This document shows positions 44,806 through 55,714 of a DNA stretch of 64,000 nt, one piece after another. The translations under genes were made by a program, and so were the position numbers. Source of the stretch: Bidens hawaiensis (Eukaryota > Streptophyta > Magnoliopsida > Asterales > Asteraceae); contig JAIQDT010001110.1 of assembly GCA_021521415.1 (NCBI GenBank), positions 248,001-312,000 of the forward strand. Direction: 5' to 3'. Position 1 is the stretch's first letter. Each line of letters starts with the position of its first letter. Under the pieces are notes generated by a model. That model was not told the origin of the DNA. It was given only the letters and a program-made list of their open reading frames with translations, and did no database searches.

Positions 44806-44813
44806 TATATAAA
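44806..44813 (+). promoter_or_regulatory. TATA box of the antisense gene
   Basis: TATATAAA lies about 125 bp before the ATG at 44937, within GAGTATATAAAGGGCGAG. It is on the strand opposite to the retrotransposon genes, so the antisense gene has its own promoter. Confidence 0.7.
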
Positions 44814-44936
44814 GGGCGAGAGGGTGCACCTTAGTCCACACTTTCACTTCTCTCTTCATCTTCTAAACGATTTACGGCGAATACTCACTATTCCGTCGAG
44901 CATTCTTCTGAAATCGTTGTTCTGTACATCCAAAAC

Positions 44937-47900
44937 ATGTCTTCTACCTGTGATTTTGAGGCCACTGCCGAGGAGTCTGAGTTGTTCGTCGAGAACCCGA
45001 CGTCGACGTCCGAAAGGGACGACAAGAGCACTGCTGGCGAGTGCCAGTGCGCTCTTCCTATTGACCTCTACCAGTACATCGTCCGGAAGTTCATGCTCGA
45101 GCCTTTCGAGCCTGAGTTTCCGGAGCCTCATCAGACGGTGTACGATGCCCCCAAGGGCAAGATAGGGGTGTACGCTGCATTCTTCGTCTATGGGAATCTG
45201 AGGTTCCCTTTGACGAAGTTTGTGTACCGTGTTCTGGAGAGACACGGTGTACACTTGACGGAGGTACACCCAATGGCGATCGCGAAGATCCGCCACTTCG
45301 AGTGGGTGTGCCTCATTATGGGTGTAGAGCCCCATGTCGACCGCCTGATGACCTTCTACTCCTGGAGGTGCATCCAAGGGTGGTACACCCTGGTCAACCG
45401 GATCAAGGGTCTGAAGATTTGCGCCACCGAGCGCAGTCTTCGGTCTTGGAAGCGGGAGTTCTTCTACATCTCTGCCCGTGTCGTCCCTATTGCGATGACA
45501 TTCAAGAACGGGAGAGCACTCCCCAACCTTCACGCCTCCAACTACCAGGAGGCGGAATGGTTCTCCAAGATTTCCCGGATCCAGACTCCGGTTTACCGGT
45601 TTGCGGAGTCCGGGATGGTGATGCTCGGGATGAGCCGGGTATGGAATGATGCCGGCTCTGAGACTCTGCAAGTGCCGATCGTCCTCGAATACGGTTTGAA
45701 CTCTGTCCCTTACGGTATGCTTTATTTTATTTGCTAGGTTAGGGTTTTTGTTCTAACCATATCTTTATTTTCAGAGGGAAACGACTTGCAGTCTCTCCTG
45801 CAGCCGCGGGAGTCTAGTGGTCCCGCTCGGATGGCACTCGCGCTCTTGACGAGAACGAGTTGCCCATCCTTGAGCAAACGGCGGATCGGTTCGTGGAGGT
45901 CTACCCGCCAGGCCACGAGATCCTGAGCGCCAGGTGGCCAGGTAAAGAACTTTTAACCCTCGCCCTGTCAATGCTGAAACCTCTGCGGGAATTCCTCTAA
46001 TTTTGTCATCTTCTGATGAGGAATCCGCAGATGGTCCTTTCTTGGCGAGGAAGAAGAAGGCTGCCGGCGGGAAGGGCAAGGCGAAGGTTGCCTCCACTGC
46101 CGATCCGGTGAATCGGTATGACTCAGAGACCGAAAGTGAGGAGGTGGCGGGGAACCCTGGTGGTGAGACCACTGTTCCGGAGGTTCAGACGGCTGTCACC
46201 TCCGAGCAGCCCCGGACGACGACGGTGACCGGCGTGAAGAGGCCGGCTCCATCGGGTTCGTCCCCGCTTGTTCGCACCTTCAAGCTCAAGAGGACTCGTA
46301 AGTGTAAATAGCTTTTAACTTCATATCTTTCTGGCAATGTTTTTAATGTCTTGTCTTCATGCAGGCGTGGATGCAACTGCATTCCGAAGCGATGCGGGGA
46401 GGAGCGGTTCTAGACCCATGACGGTAGGTTTGGTCAACCTACCCGAGGCGATGACCCAGGCGGCTGCGTCTGTATGCAGTATTGGTTCAGTTGCCCATCC
46501 TTTTGAGGCAACTGTTCCAACTGTATCGTCATCCCCGCCGGCTGTCAGTGCCATATTTACTGAATCTTTCACTGAGCCGGCGGTGACTATTTCTGCGGGC
46601 TCCTCCGCAGCGGCGACCACGGTTGTGAGTTCACCTCCGGTGAGTTCACCTCCGTTGGTTTCCGTTGCAGCGGCCTCCACCACACCTCCTCTGGCGCCGG
46701 CGACTACGGCCGGTCCTTTAGGTATGCACGGGGTTGGGGCGTCTAGCCAATCTTTGCCTCCTTCCCATCTCTCTGACCTTTTGGATGGATATCCCTTAGG
46801 TTCAGGTGATGGGTTTAGTGGCTATCGGCCTGTTGTCGACCCTACAGGTGCGTAGGGTTAATTTGGCCTATATTCCTTATATCATTTCTTTTTCTAACTG
46901 TTTTTTGCTTTATTGCAGTTCGTGACTCCAATGAGGTGTACGCTCCTCGGTGGAGTATCCGCCGGGGAACGACCCTCCGGACTGCTGAGGATTGTGTCGA
47001 GTGGACACGCCACGCCGCCCCCGCTGGTGCGCTGGGGGAAGCCATGGCCAGCTACTAGGAGGGTAGGCTGTCCAACGAGCTTCGGATTCTCGTTGCCCGG
47101 ATGCAGCCACGTGTCGAGCTGCTTTGTCGTGAAAACGACAAGTTAAAGGCGGCTCGTAAACTGGAAGTGGCTCAGGCGCGGGGTATCCGGGAGGAGAATG
47201 CGAAGCTTGCCGCCGTTGCTGCGGAAAAGGAGAAGGCCTTCAAGGCCCTCGAGGTTGAAGTTCAGGCCCGGCTTGAGGCCCATTCCAAGGCTGCCCAAGC
47301 TGTTAACGAACAGCTTCGGCTGGCCAAGGAAACTGCACGAAACGCAACCGAGAGGGCCACCAAGGCTGAAGCTGTTGCTGAGCCTCTACGCATCGAAAAT
47401 GAGGAACTTAAATCCAAATTAGAGAGGCTCCAGCAGGCTCATGATGCCTTGGCCATGGAAGATGCCAAGAAGCTCCAAGAGATCTTGGACCAGAGGGGGG
47501 TGCTTGACCATACTGAGCGTAAGCTAAAGGGCGTCGAAGAGGCTGCAGCCAAAGATGTGTTGCTTGCCAACCTTACCAAGAACGAAGCCGAACGCGCCCG
47601 TAATGAAGCTCAAGCTGCCCTCCAGGAGGCTCTGGTTGCCAAAGCATGGCTTCTTCGAGAAGCGTTGTCGCAGGTATGTGCAGCTTCCTAACTTCTCACT
47701 TCTTTACGCTTTTCCTTACTCTTGAGTTTGACAAACTTCTGTTTTGTAGGTTATGCATCGGGTGTTCACGAACACATCATATGACGATGCGATGAGCGCA
47801 GCCCTCAACGCTTCTCATGAGGATGGGGAAAAGGCTGGCTTCCTGCTTGGTCTAGGGTTTGTTGAACAAGGCATCCCGCCTTCCAACTTCCCTCTTTACA

Positions 47901-48085
47901 ATGTGGATACTGAAGCTGCGTATGACCAAGCAGTGAATCAGTATGCTGCATTCCCCCATCCGGTGGTGGAGAAGGTGAACGAGATTGCTGCTGCTGATGA
48001 TAGGCTAGCTATCCTTAAAGCTTTCCTTGAACCGTCACACTCTACTGATTGTGCGGGTCCAAGTGGAAGTGGTCCTGAAGCTTGA
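44937..48085 (+). pseudogene. Antisense gene of copy B with a 'gypsy-type transposase' domain and a coiled coil, mildly degenerate
   Basis: Supported exons are 44937-45714, 45775-45940, about 46031-46297, 46365-46847, 46919-47673 and 47750-48085, with GT-AG introns. Exon 1 encodes a globular block (LPIDLYQYIVRKF, GKIGVYAAFFVYGNLRFP, HFEWVCLIMGVEPHVD) that I match to the plant domain called Transposase_28. A Lys/Asp/Glu-rich segment and a Ser/Thr/Pro-rich segment follow. Exon 5 is a long Ala/Glu/Lys coiled coil. The C-terminus ends HSTDCAGPSGSGPEA. Two faults are visible: a frame shift near 45833 and a TAG at 47056-47058. The gene runs opposite to pol and ends 720 bp from the pol stop. Its role is unknown; related antisense genes occur in Tat elements such as Grande. 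Confidence 0.8.
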
Positions 48086-48191
48086 TCCTTTAGATCCCTT
48101 TCCACCATTAGAGTAGATTTTTATTTTTGTATAGCTTCTCTTGTATGCGGGTATGTACCCAGCAATCCTTGTAATATTTGAATTTCGATAG

Positions 48192-48197
48192 AATAAA
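48192..48197 (+). terminator. Poly(A) signal of the antisense gene
   Basis: AATAAA lies 107 bp after the antisense stop codon, following T-rich sequence (TTTTTATTTTTGTATAG). Confidence 0.6.
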
Positions 48198-48806
48198 GAT
48201 TATTTGCTAATGCCTTGCCTTGTTTATTTCACGCATATTTTGATTTAACTTAGCAATTTCTTAAGTACTTGGATAAGTTAACTTTTCAACGTGGCAGATA
48301 AATAAGTTAAAGTTTTGCTTCCTCTTTCGTGATTGTGCGGGTATGACCTTCACTTTCACTTAGTATGATGGCTAAACTTTACTTATATCTGTCCTGCGTG
48401 GAAGTTTTCCTCATCTTTTCCTTATAAATTTTCTAAGTTTTTTGAATAAGTTAGCCTTTGTACGCGCGGTTGTTAATAGGTTAGTGTTCAGTTTCCTCTA
48501 TCATGATTGTGCAGGTAGAACCGTCACTTTCATTTAGTGGGATGACCAAACTTTACCTATAACTGACCTGCGTGAAGGTTTTCCTTATCTTTTCTTTAGA
48601 AATTTTTATCGTTTTATGTGTTTATGCGGGTTTTGCCGCCTTCCACACGCAACGACTTACTTCTTCCCATATTTATGCGGTGAATACCGGCATATCAATG
48701 TGGGAAGTTCATAAGTATAAAGGTAAGGCTATCAACACAATGTGAAAGGAGAATCATTTCCATTAGAAGTGGCTCTAGGGCTTTTCTTTACAAGTTTGGA
48801 ATTGAT
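48198..48806 (-). repeat. 3' untranslated region of copy B pol, with diverged tandem units
   Basis: Two diverged copies of the unit amplified in copy A are seen, at about 48262-48430 and 48450-48610, sharing AAGTTA(A/G)C, CTTCACTTTCACTTAGT / CGTCACTTTCATTTAGT and CTGCGTG(G/A)A(A/G)GTTTTCC. Confidence 0.75.
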
Positions 48807-51800
48807 CTACATGTAACATTTGCGTAATTGAGCTCCATTCCATGTTCTTGGGATGGGAGTGCCATCGAGCCTTTCGAGCCGGTATGCGCCCTTTCCCAGA
48901 ACTTCTTTGATAATGTATGGCCCTTCCCAGACCGGGGCCAGCTTTCCTGGGCGTTGTTGGTTCGAAGCCTCGTTGTTACGCAGTATGTAGTCTCCTACAT
49001 TGAAGCTGCAGAGTTTTACCCGCGTGTTGTAGTACTTTTGCATTTGTCGCTTGTAGTTCTCTTCACGCACTGCGGCTAAGTCTCTGCGTTCCTCGGTTAG
49101 CATAAGGTCTAACCGTTTTTCAGCATCATTGTCTTCCGGCTGAATCAAGACCCTCGGTGAGGGTAAACCAATTTCGACTTGGACCATGGCTTCAGTGCCA
49201 TAAGTGAGGCTGAACGGGGTTTCTCCCGTACTGGCCTTTTTCAGCGTTCTGTTTGCCCAAAGGACGTGTGGAACTTCGTCCACCCAGCCGGATCTGTGTT
49301 CCAGAAGTCTTTTCTTTATGCCGTCGACGATGCTCTTATTTGCTCTTTCCACCTCACCATTACCCTGCGGGTGTGCCACTGAGGTAAAGGTGTGGGTGAT
49401 TTGAAGTTCTTCCAGCCACTTCTGTAGCTTCTTGTCAGCAAAGTTGGTGCCGTTATCGCTCACCAAAGTCTGTGGAAGTCCAAAACGACAAATAATAAAT
49501 TCCCAAATAAATTTTTTAATATGTTTTGCGGTTGTTTGGGCTAAGGGTTTTGCTTCTATCCACTTGGTGAAGTAGTCGATGGCCACAACTAGAAACTGAA
49601 CGTTCCCTGCTGCTGTGGGAAATGGGCCTGTCACATCGATGGCCCACTTCTGAAATGGCCATGAATAGGTGACTGGAACAAGTTCATTCTTCGGGCGATG
49701 CGTGTTGGGTGCGTAGAGCTGGCAAGACCTACACTTTCTGATGTATGTCAGCGCATCCGTATGCATCCCCGGCCAAAAGTATCCCGCGTTGTTTAGCTTG
49801 GCTACAACAGCGCGTGGAGCTGCGTGTACTCCACAGATGCCCTCGTGTATTTCCCTTTGGAGGTAGTCAACATCTTGGTTGTCTACGCATCTTAGGAGTG
49901 GGCCAAGAAAGTTACGTCTGTAAAGGATGTCATCGATGAGTTGATAGTTTAATGCTTTATAACGTATTTTTCTTGCCTGTGTTTTTGACTCTGGTAGTGT
50001 ACCCGCTGCAAGGTAATTTATTATTGGTGTCATCCACGTTTCTGTACCGGTTTGGATGACACAAATTTCCTTGTGCGGGACTGATGGTGCTTCAAGGTGT
50101 TCAATGCGGATGTCCTTTCCCAAATGGGTGAAGGCTAATGATGCAAGCTTGCTTAACGCATCCGCAGATTTGTTTTCGCTACGCTTGACGTGTATGACTT
50201 TACAATCATTAAAATCGCGCATAAGGGTTTTTGCTTGTGCGAGGTACAGGGTCATTGTGTCGTTCACGGCCGTGTACGTTCCATTTATCTGATTGGCTAC
50301 TAACATGGAATCCACGTGGGCTTCCAAGTTTTTCACCCCCATTTTACGCGCAATTCTCAGCCCTGCCAAGAATGCTTCGTACTCGGCTTCGTTATTCGTA
50401 CTTGGAAAATCCAGTCGAATAGCGTAAGTGTATTCTTGGCCTGCTGGGTTGGTTAATTTCAACCTTGCGCCTGAACCCTCGTTGCTGGCTGCTCCATCAG
50501 TGTAGAGTCGCCAGACATCATTGATGTCCTGTGCTGGGGAGGGTTGAGCCTCCTCCTGGCACTCTTTCTCCCGCGAAGCGGGGACTTCTGCAATAAAGTC
50601 GGCAAGGACCTGGCATTTCATAGCTGGTCTTGGCTTGTACTTTATCGCATATTCCCCCAACTCAATTGCCCATTTGGCTAGACGTCCCGATAATTCGGGT
50701 TTGCCTAGAACGTTTGCGAGTTTGAAGTTGGTGAGAATGGTGATTGGGTGACCCTGGAAATATCGTCTTAGTCTGCGTGAAGCTTGTACAAGTGCTAAGA
50801 CTAATTTTTCCAGGGTGGAGTACCGGGTTTCTACGTCTGTTAGGACACGGCTAACATAGTAGATTGGCATCTGGATGCCTTTCCGCTCTGCTAGCAAGAC
50901 TGCTCCGGTTGCTCTATCTGTGGCGGAAAGGTATAGGATTAATTCCTCACCCGCTTCTGGTGCTGTGAGCGTTGGGAGTTCAATCAAGCGTGACCGAATC
51001 TCCTGAAAAGCTGCTTCCGCTTCTGGTGTCCAGCGGAAGTGCGTTTTCTTTAAACAGTTCCTCAATGTTGACACGAAAGGAAACGACTTATTCGCATGGT
51101 TTGCCAAAAAGCGGTTAAGTGCAACTAGTCGTCCATTCAGTGTCTGAGCTTGTTTGATGGTAGTAGGTGATTCCATTTTGATAATGGCTTCGACCTTTTC
51201 AGGGTTCGCTCTGAAGCCATCTTTAGTGACAATGACCCCTAAGAACTTCCCTTCTTCCATCCCAAAGGAACACTTGCTCGGGTTGAGCTTCATGTTTATC
51301 TTCCTGAGCGTGTTGAAAGTTTCTTCGATGTCTTTCAACATCGCTTCTGCGTCAGGGCTTTTGATGACCAAGTCATCCATGTAGACTTCCAAGTTCCTCC
51401 CAATTTGGGCAATGAACTCTTTGTCCATCAGGCGTTGATATGTGGACCCGGCATTCTTAAGTCCGAATGGCATCATTTGATAACAAAATGTGCCATCGGG
51501 CGTCCGAAAAGCGGTTTTGTCCTGATCATCAACGGCCATGTGGATTTGATGATACCCCTTATACGCATCCAGGAAGCATTTAAGGCGAAACGGTGCTAAC
51601 GAATCTACCTTAAGATCAATTTCGGGTAACGGATAACAATCTTTGGGGCATGCTTTGTTTAAGTCTTTGAAATCTATGCACATGCGCCATTGTTTGTTAT
51701 TCTTCAGTACCATAACAGGATTTGCAACCCATGTTTGATATCTGCTAACGCGTACGATGCCCGCGTCAAGGAGTTCCTTGACTTGGGTTCTACACGCGTT

Positions 51801-52064
51801 AGCTTGTTCCGCCCCCATTATTCTGCGCTTTTGTATGACTGGCGTAAAAGCCGGGTCACACTTCAGCTTATGCTCTGCCTTACTTCGAGGTACACCAGTC
51901 ATGTCAGCTGGTGTCCATGCGAAGATGTCAGCGTTTTTCAGTAGTAAGCGTTTGAGTAAGGTGCGCGTGGGATCAATGACTGTTGGGCCAATGGTAACGG
52001 CCTGGTCAGGGTATTTGCCATTGAAGGCCCATTCTTCCGGTTCGGTGAATGTTGGTTTAGCCAT
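48807..52064 (-). CDS. pol: Tat-type polyprotein: RT, RNase H, second RNase H, integrase (1085 aa)
   Basis: The frame is intact. RT: CIDF (D121), FLDAYKG and the YMDD catalytic box (228-231). A first RNase H lies at about 345-440. A second RNase H at about 518-640 has YTDGAA (D523), NNEAEYEA (E559), VDS (D585) and ADALS (D635), all four acidic positions. Integrase: the zinc-binding H740, H747, C778, C781 and the catalytic triad D810, D870, E906 with 35 residues between the last two. The EGPYII block follows, and the end is RTWNGAQLRKCYM. The ATG at 52064 is 15 bp after a TAA in the same frame that closes the protease remnant. No premature stop occurs, unusual for a retrotransposon copy. Confidence 0.95.
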   Translation of the reverse strand: MAKPTFTEPEEWAFNGKYPDQAVTIGPTVIDPTRTLLKRLLLKNADIFAWTPADMTGVPRSKAEHKLKCDPAFTPVIQKRRIMGAEQANACRTQVKELLDAGIVRVSRYQTWVANPVMVLKNNKQWRMCIDFKDLNKACPKDCYPLPEIDLKVDSLAPFRLKCFLDAYKGYHQIHMAVDDQDKTAFRTPDGTFCYQMMPFGLKNAGSTYQRLMDKEFIAQIGRNLEVYMDDLVIKSPDAEAMLKDIEETFNTLRKINMKLNPSKCSFGMEEGKFLGVIVTKDGFRANPEKVEAIIKMESPTTIKQAQTLNGRLVALNRFLANHANKSFPFVSTLRNCLKKTHFRWTPEAEAAFQEIRSRLIELPTLTAPEAGEELILYLSATDRATGAVLLAERKGIQMPIYYVSRVLTDVETRYSTLEKLVLALVQASRRLRRYFQGHPITILTNFKLANVLGKPELSGRLAKWAIELGEYAIKYKPRPAMKCQVLADFIAEVPASREKECQEEAQPSPAQDINDVWRLYTDGAASNEGSGARLKLTNPAGQEYTYAIRLDFPSTNNEAEYEAFLAGLRIARKMGVKNLEAHVDSMLVANQINGTYTAVNDTMTLYLAQAKTLMRDFNDCKVIHVKRSENKSADALSKLASLAFTHLGKDIRIEHLEAPSVPHKEICVIQTGTETWMTPIINYLAAGTLPESKTQARKIRYKALNYQLIDDILYRRNFLGPLLRCVDNQDVDYLQREIHEGICGVHAAPRAVVAKLNNAGYFWPGMHTDALTYIRKCRSCQLYAPNTHRPKNELVPVTYSWPFQKWAIDVTGPFPTAAGNVQFLVVAIDYFTKWIEAKPLAQTTAKHIKKFIWEFIICRFGLPQTLVSDNGTNFADKKLQKWLEELQITHTFTSVAHPQGNGEVERANKSIVDGIKKRLLEHRSGWVDEVPHVLWANRTLKKASTGETPFSLTYGTEAMVQVEIGLPSPRVLIQPEDNDAEKRLDLMLTEERRDLAAVREENYKRQMQKYYNTRVKLCSFNVGDYILRNNEASNQQRPGKLAPVWEGPYIIKEVLGKGAYRLERLDGTPIPRTWNGAQLRKCYM

Positions 52065-52076
52065 CTTTGGTTTGGG

Positions 52077-52240
52077 TTAAGATGAGACAGATGTGATGCA
52101 TACCTGGGGAATGCCGGTGATCATCGCTACACCCTCAGCTGTTGGCCATCCCATCATGCCGTGGACTGAAGATACCACGGCGTTGAATCTTGCCATCCCG
52201 TCTCTCCCGAAGAGAATGTCATATGTGTGGTGTGGCTTTC
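52077..52240 (-). pseudogene. Protease C-terminal remnant of copy B
   Basis: In the pol frame the minus strand reads YDILFGRDGMARFNAVVSS, then GWPTAEGVAMITG and a TAA (52077-52079). This is the end of the aspartic protease to RT link. The catalytic D-S/T-G motif and all of gag are missing between 52240 and the primer-binding site. Confidence 0.75.
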
Positions 52241-52288
52241 AGAAATTTTGAAAAAACTGAGAATTAGTTCTAGCTTTTATGCACGGAT

Positions 52289-52295
52289 GGCGCCA
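52289..52295 (-). promoter_or_regulatory. Primer-binding site core of copy B
   Basis: TGGCGCC, one base from the 5' LTR, followed by ATCCGTG, identical in position to copy A. Confidence 0.7.
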
Positions 52296-52296
52296 A

Positions 52297-53247
52297 TGAA
52301 GAAACACTAATCGACCCCGGGCAGATTATGGATAATCTGGGGGTTAAGTAATGTTTCCCACGAGGGTTAGGTCCGGCAAAGAAGGATGTTCTTCAGGTGA
52401 CCTGCAAAACAGACACCGTAAGCTCGTCACTGAGAAGGGGGGTTCCTCCTTGTGACCACCCTCCGGCGTGAGAATCAGACTAGATTGCTCTGAATATAAA
52501 TGTATATTGAGAGAAATAGCTAGTGAAGGTAAAATACCAGATGATCATACCGTTCCAAGGTGTTGGAGTATTTATAGCCGAAGGTAGGTTTCCAAGCAGG
52601 TACAGCCAGCTGTAGAATATTCCTGTTCTACCAACTATAGGCTACGCACGTGCCATGCTGGTTGGTGGGTAGGCAGCGGCTGATAGTGGCCAGGCCGGCT
52701 GTGTACTATTCCTTTTCCACCAACTGCAGGCTATGTGCGTGCCACGACAAGGGTTGGTGAGTAGGCAGCGGCTAATAGTGACAAACAGTACTAGAGCATG
52801 CTCCTAGTACTGTTTGTCGGTGAGCTGTCACCCTGTGATTGGTTCATGGGCTGCTTTGGTCAGATCTTGTCTATTTTGTCCGTACCTTGGCAGGTATAGT
52901 ACAAAAGATCTTCCAGAAGCATACAGACTGGCTCATTTGGGCGGGAGTATTCCCGCCTTGCTCGTTCCTTCAGGTGACACTGAATTATTGAGTTAGTGCC
53001 TTGTGCGTGTAGCCTTGCTATTAGTGCGGGTAGCCTTCCCTGATGGCTTGTATCCGCAGCTGCGGGGACAGGCGGGATACTTCACCATTGGGAGGCTTTC
53101 CTTGCGGGAACAGCTGGCGTACTGCGCGTAAGGTCTTCATCTCTGAGCATGGTGGGTCCTGCGGAACCAGTTGGTCCTTGCGCAAACGTCCCTCTTCAAG
53201 GTGAGTCTTGCGGGTCCAACTGGGCTCTGCTGGGACCTACCTTTTCA
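52297..53247 (-). repeat. 5' LTR of copy B (951 bp)
   Basis: In the element's direction this is the promoter LTR, next to the primer-binding site. A TATA box (CTATAAATA) is at 52569-52577. It is nearly identical to the LTR at 42944-43894. Confidence 0.95.
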
Positions 53248-53444
53248 AATACACATGCAAATAGAGGCAATACACATACCTATTAACAATTCAAAAGAAC
53301 ACCAAACTCGAGATAGGGAGAGTGGGACCACCACCACCACCCTGAACCTACACTGCAACTATCAAAGCGAAGTAAGAGTTACCGAACGAAAATTAGGCCT
53401 TCAAATGGCAAATCTGAGTTAAAGAAAAAAAAAAGCCAATAACA

Positions 53445-53781
53445 TTACATTTCAGGTGGTACATCTAGATAAAATAACCTGGCTTTATCGTGAGCAACCA
53501 ACTCTGTGTACAAATTAGCAATGTCTAGGTCTCGAAATCCAGTGAAAATCTTCGTATTCCTAACTGAAGTGTAATCTCGGGATTTCTTATTAGAGACATG
53601 CAAATTAGGTCACGTAACTGCAAATTAATTTATCAAAAGATAAGATAACTGAAATTAACCGACTTCATTTGAGTTTACGAATATGTTGACGAACCTTGGG
53701 AGTGATCCAGTTTGATAAAGCCAACATTGTCCAAAAAAATAGCTTCTTTAAATGAATTCAAGACATGTACAGGAAAATCCA
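53445..53781 (-). other. Two possible exons of an unrecognised gene
   Basis: The minus strand has an open segment at about 53781-53697 (FPVHVLNSFKEAIFLD, then NVGFIKLDHSQ) ending in AAG before GTTCG, donor-like. A second segment (about 53590-53445) reads SRDYTSVRNTKIFTGFRDLD, IANLYTELVAHDKA, RLFYLDVPPEM and a TAA. The composition is protein-like, but I do not recognise the family and could not find the upstream exons with confidence. It may be the 3' end of a host gene next to copy B. Confidence 0.4.
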
Positions 53782-55131
53782 AATATTAGATTACATGAAT
53801 AGGGTATCTCTTAAATCCACATGTAATTATATCAAAAAATTGAAACAATAAACAACAAACAATGAAGAATAATAATAATCAATACAAAGCTGATAAGTGA
53901 ATTCAATCAAGGTAATGGAAAAAAAACCAAGAAAATCTAATACATGTGCAGTGAACATTACCGTTACGCCACTTCCTTCACTCCCTGATTATCGAACGGA
54001 CTAATAATCCTTCAATTGACTGAAAAGATTGATAAGCAGGTAGAACTTAGAAGAAAACCTTAGCACAGGGTATCTCTTAAATTCACTATGAATCAAGGGT
54101 TTGATAGCAATAAAAGGTTTAAGAACGAACCTGGTAGTGTCATGCAGCCATCAATTCACCACCATCACTTTCTCTCTCTCTGCATTGGTAAAGGATGTGA
54201 GATGAGGTAGATCCACGGTGGCAACTATCAGATAAATAAAAGAAAACAAACAGAAAACCCTTGGTCAAACACATATTATATATGTCAGACACGCGGCTTC
54301 TAGACAACAACTCACGTGTAAAGGCAACCATGCTTCAATAAGTTGTACATGAAGCATCAATACTTGTAAAAGGTTGTTACAGTATAAATTGGTCTCACAA
54401 CACCAAAATGTCTTTTAATATATATATAAATATATCAAATAAGGAAATTGTTCAACTTTGCAACGTGTGTCAAAATTATTGGCTATTTTTATGAATAGTG
54501 TGTTTTGTGAGGTAGAAACTTGCAAATTAATATTTATATAATATAAATAAATCAAATAATATTATCCACTAACGATAAACAACTATTTAATATATCTTTG
54601 AGAAAAAATTCTTTAATATTTTTATTTTCAAAAATAAGTCTCGCTTATCATCAATTAGTAAGGTAGTTTTAAAAAAAAAAACTAGTAAGGTAAAATTGAA
54701 AAAAAAAGAAATTTTAAAATTGAGAATTGGAAAGAATGACTAATTCATGGAATGGGTCGCCAGACTTGTTGCTTTAATTTGGATTGTGAACGGGCAATCG
54801 GAATTCGTAGATCAGTCGGTAGCCGAGCTGCCGTGCATGAGAACAGGCGGTAGGGTGACTTTCCATATGCCGCTAGTGTCTTAAGTAGTTTTCAAAAGCC
54901 ACTAATACGATTATTCTATTAGGCTTACACCTTACATAAATGACTATTTGTGTTAAGTTAAATGGGCTTAATAGAATCATATGTTTGTTTGGACTTGATT
55001 TAGCCTAACTAATTGGCTTTAAATTACCCATATTAAATGTTTCATATTTGTTAATTAGCTTATAATAGATTTATATTTGTAAAATGTTTAACTTTTATTG
55101 GGTTGGTTCAATATTCATTAGAGAGGATTAG
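53782..55131. other. Intergenic stretch, no gene supported
   Basis: AT-rich, with a CT-rich run near 54170-54180. A region at 54120-54330 could be a 5' leader of the possible gene at 53445-53781, but no ATG opens a useful frame. Confidence 0.4.
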
Positions 55132-55673
55132 GGATGAGATCGGGACCGTACCCGTGCCTATACCCGTACATGTACCCGAAAGTACTCATGCCTAAAATCA
55201 GTAAATCTTGGTACCCATACCCGTACCCGAATTATATGGTACTGGTGTTTGTACGGGTACAGGTACAGGTACTTTAGGTACGGTACTCGCTTTGGTACCT
55301 CTTTATTCTTTTTTTTTTTAAATCTCTACTAAACTAGGTATCAGTAACGGTACGATACCGACAATCAATTATCTATAATACCAAAACCGTAATACCACAA
55401 CCAAAACATAATACCAAAACTAAAAATGAAACAAATCATCCATAATATAAAATTCATTTCCTTTTCCTTTTTTTAGTTTATTGCTTCCTCAATTTCTATA
55501 TAAAAACGTACAAGAGAGAAAGTTAATACAAGTTATTTAATTATATACACGATTACACATACATGAAATAAAAATATACGAATACACAATATATGAATAT
55601 ACACATATAAATTGAGAATGAACTTATTCAACTAATATATATTATGTTTTGAAAATCATGATTGAAAGTTAAG

Positions 55674-55714
<41 letters not shown>

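Larger units (their letters stand above)
42944..53247 (-). mobile_element. Tat-lineage Ty3/gypsy element, copy B, gag-less, with an antisense gene
   Basis: Two 951-bp LTRs (42944-43894 and 52297-53247) with TG/CA ends are flanked by an exact AATAC duplication (42939-42943 and 53248-53252). In the element's own direction (minus) the order is LTR, primer-binding site, protease remnant, RT-RNase H-RNase H-integrase, tandem-repeat untranslated region, the antisense gene on the plus strand, purine tract, LTR. Two RNase H domains and an antisense gene are features of the Tat clade. About five LTR differences were seen by eye, all transitions, so the insertion is recent. Gag is absent. Confidence 0.95.

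Noticed and set aside
44856..45671. Minus-strand frame of 271 aa
   Set aside because: It mirrors exon 1 of the antisense gene, whose plus-strand reading has protein-like composition, a TATA box and splice sites.
54780..54890. Possible structured RNA in a GC-rich island
   Set aside because: No recognisable tRNA, snRNA or snoRNA boxes.
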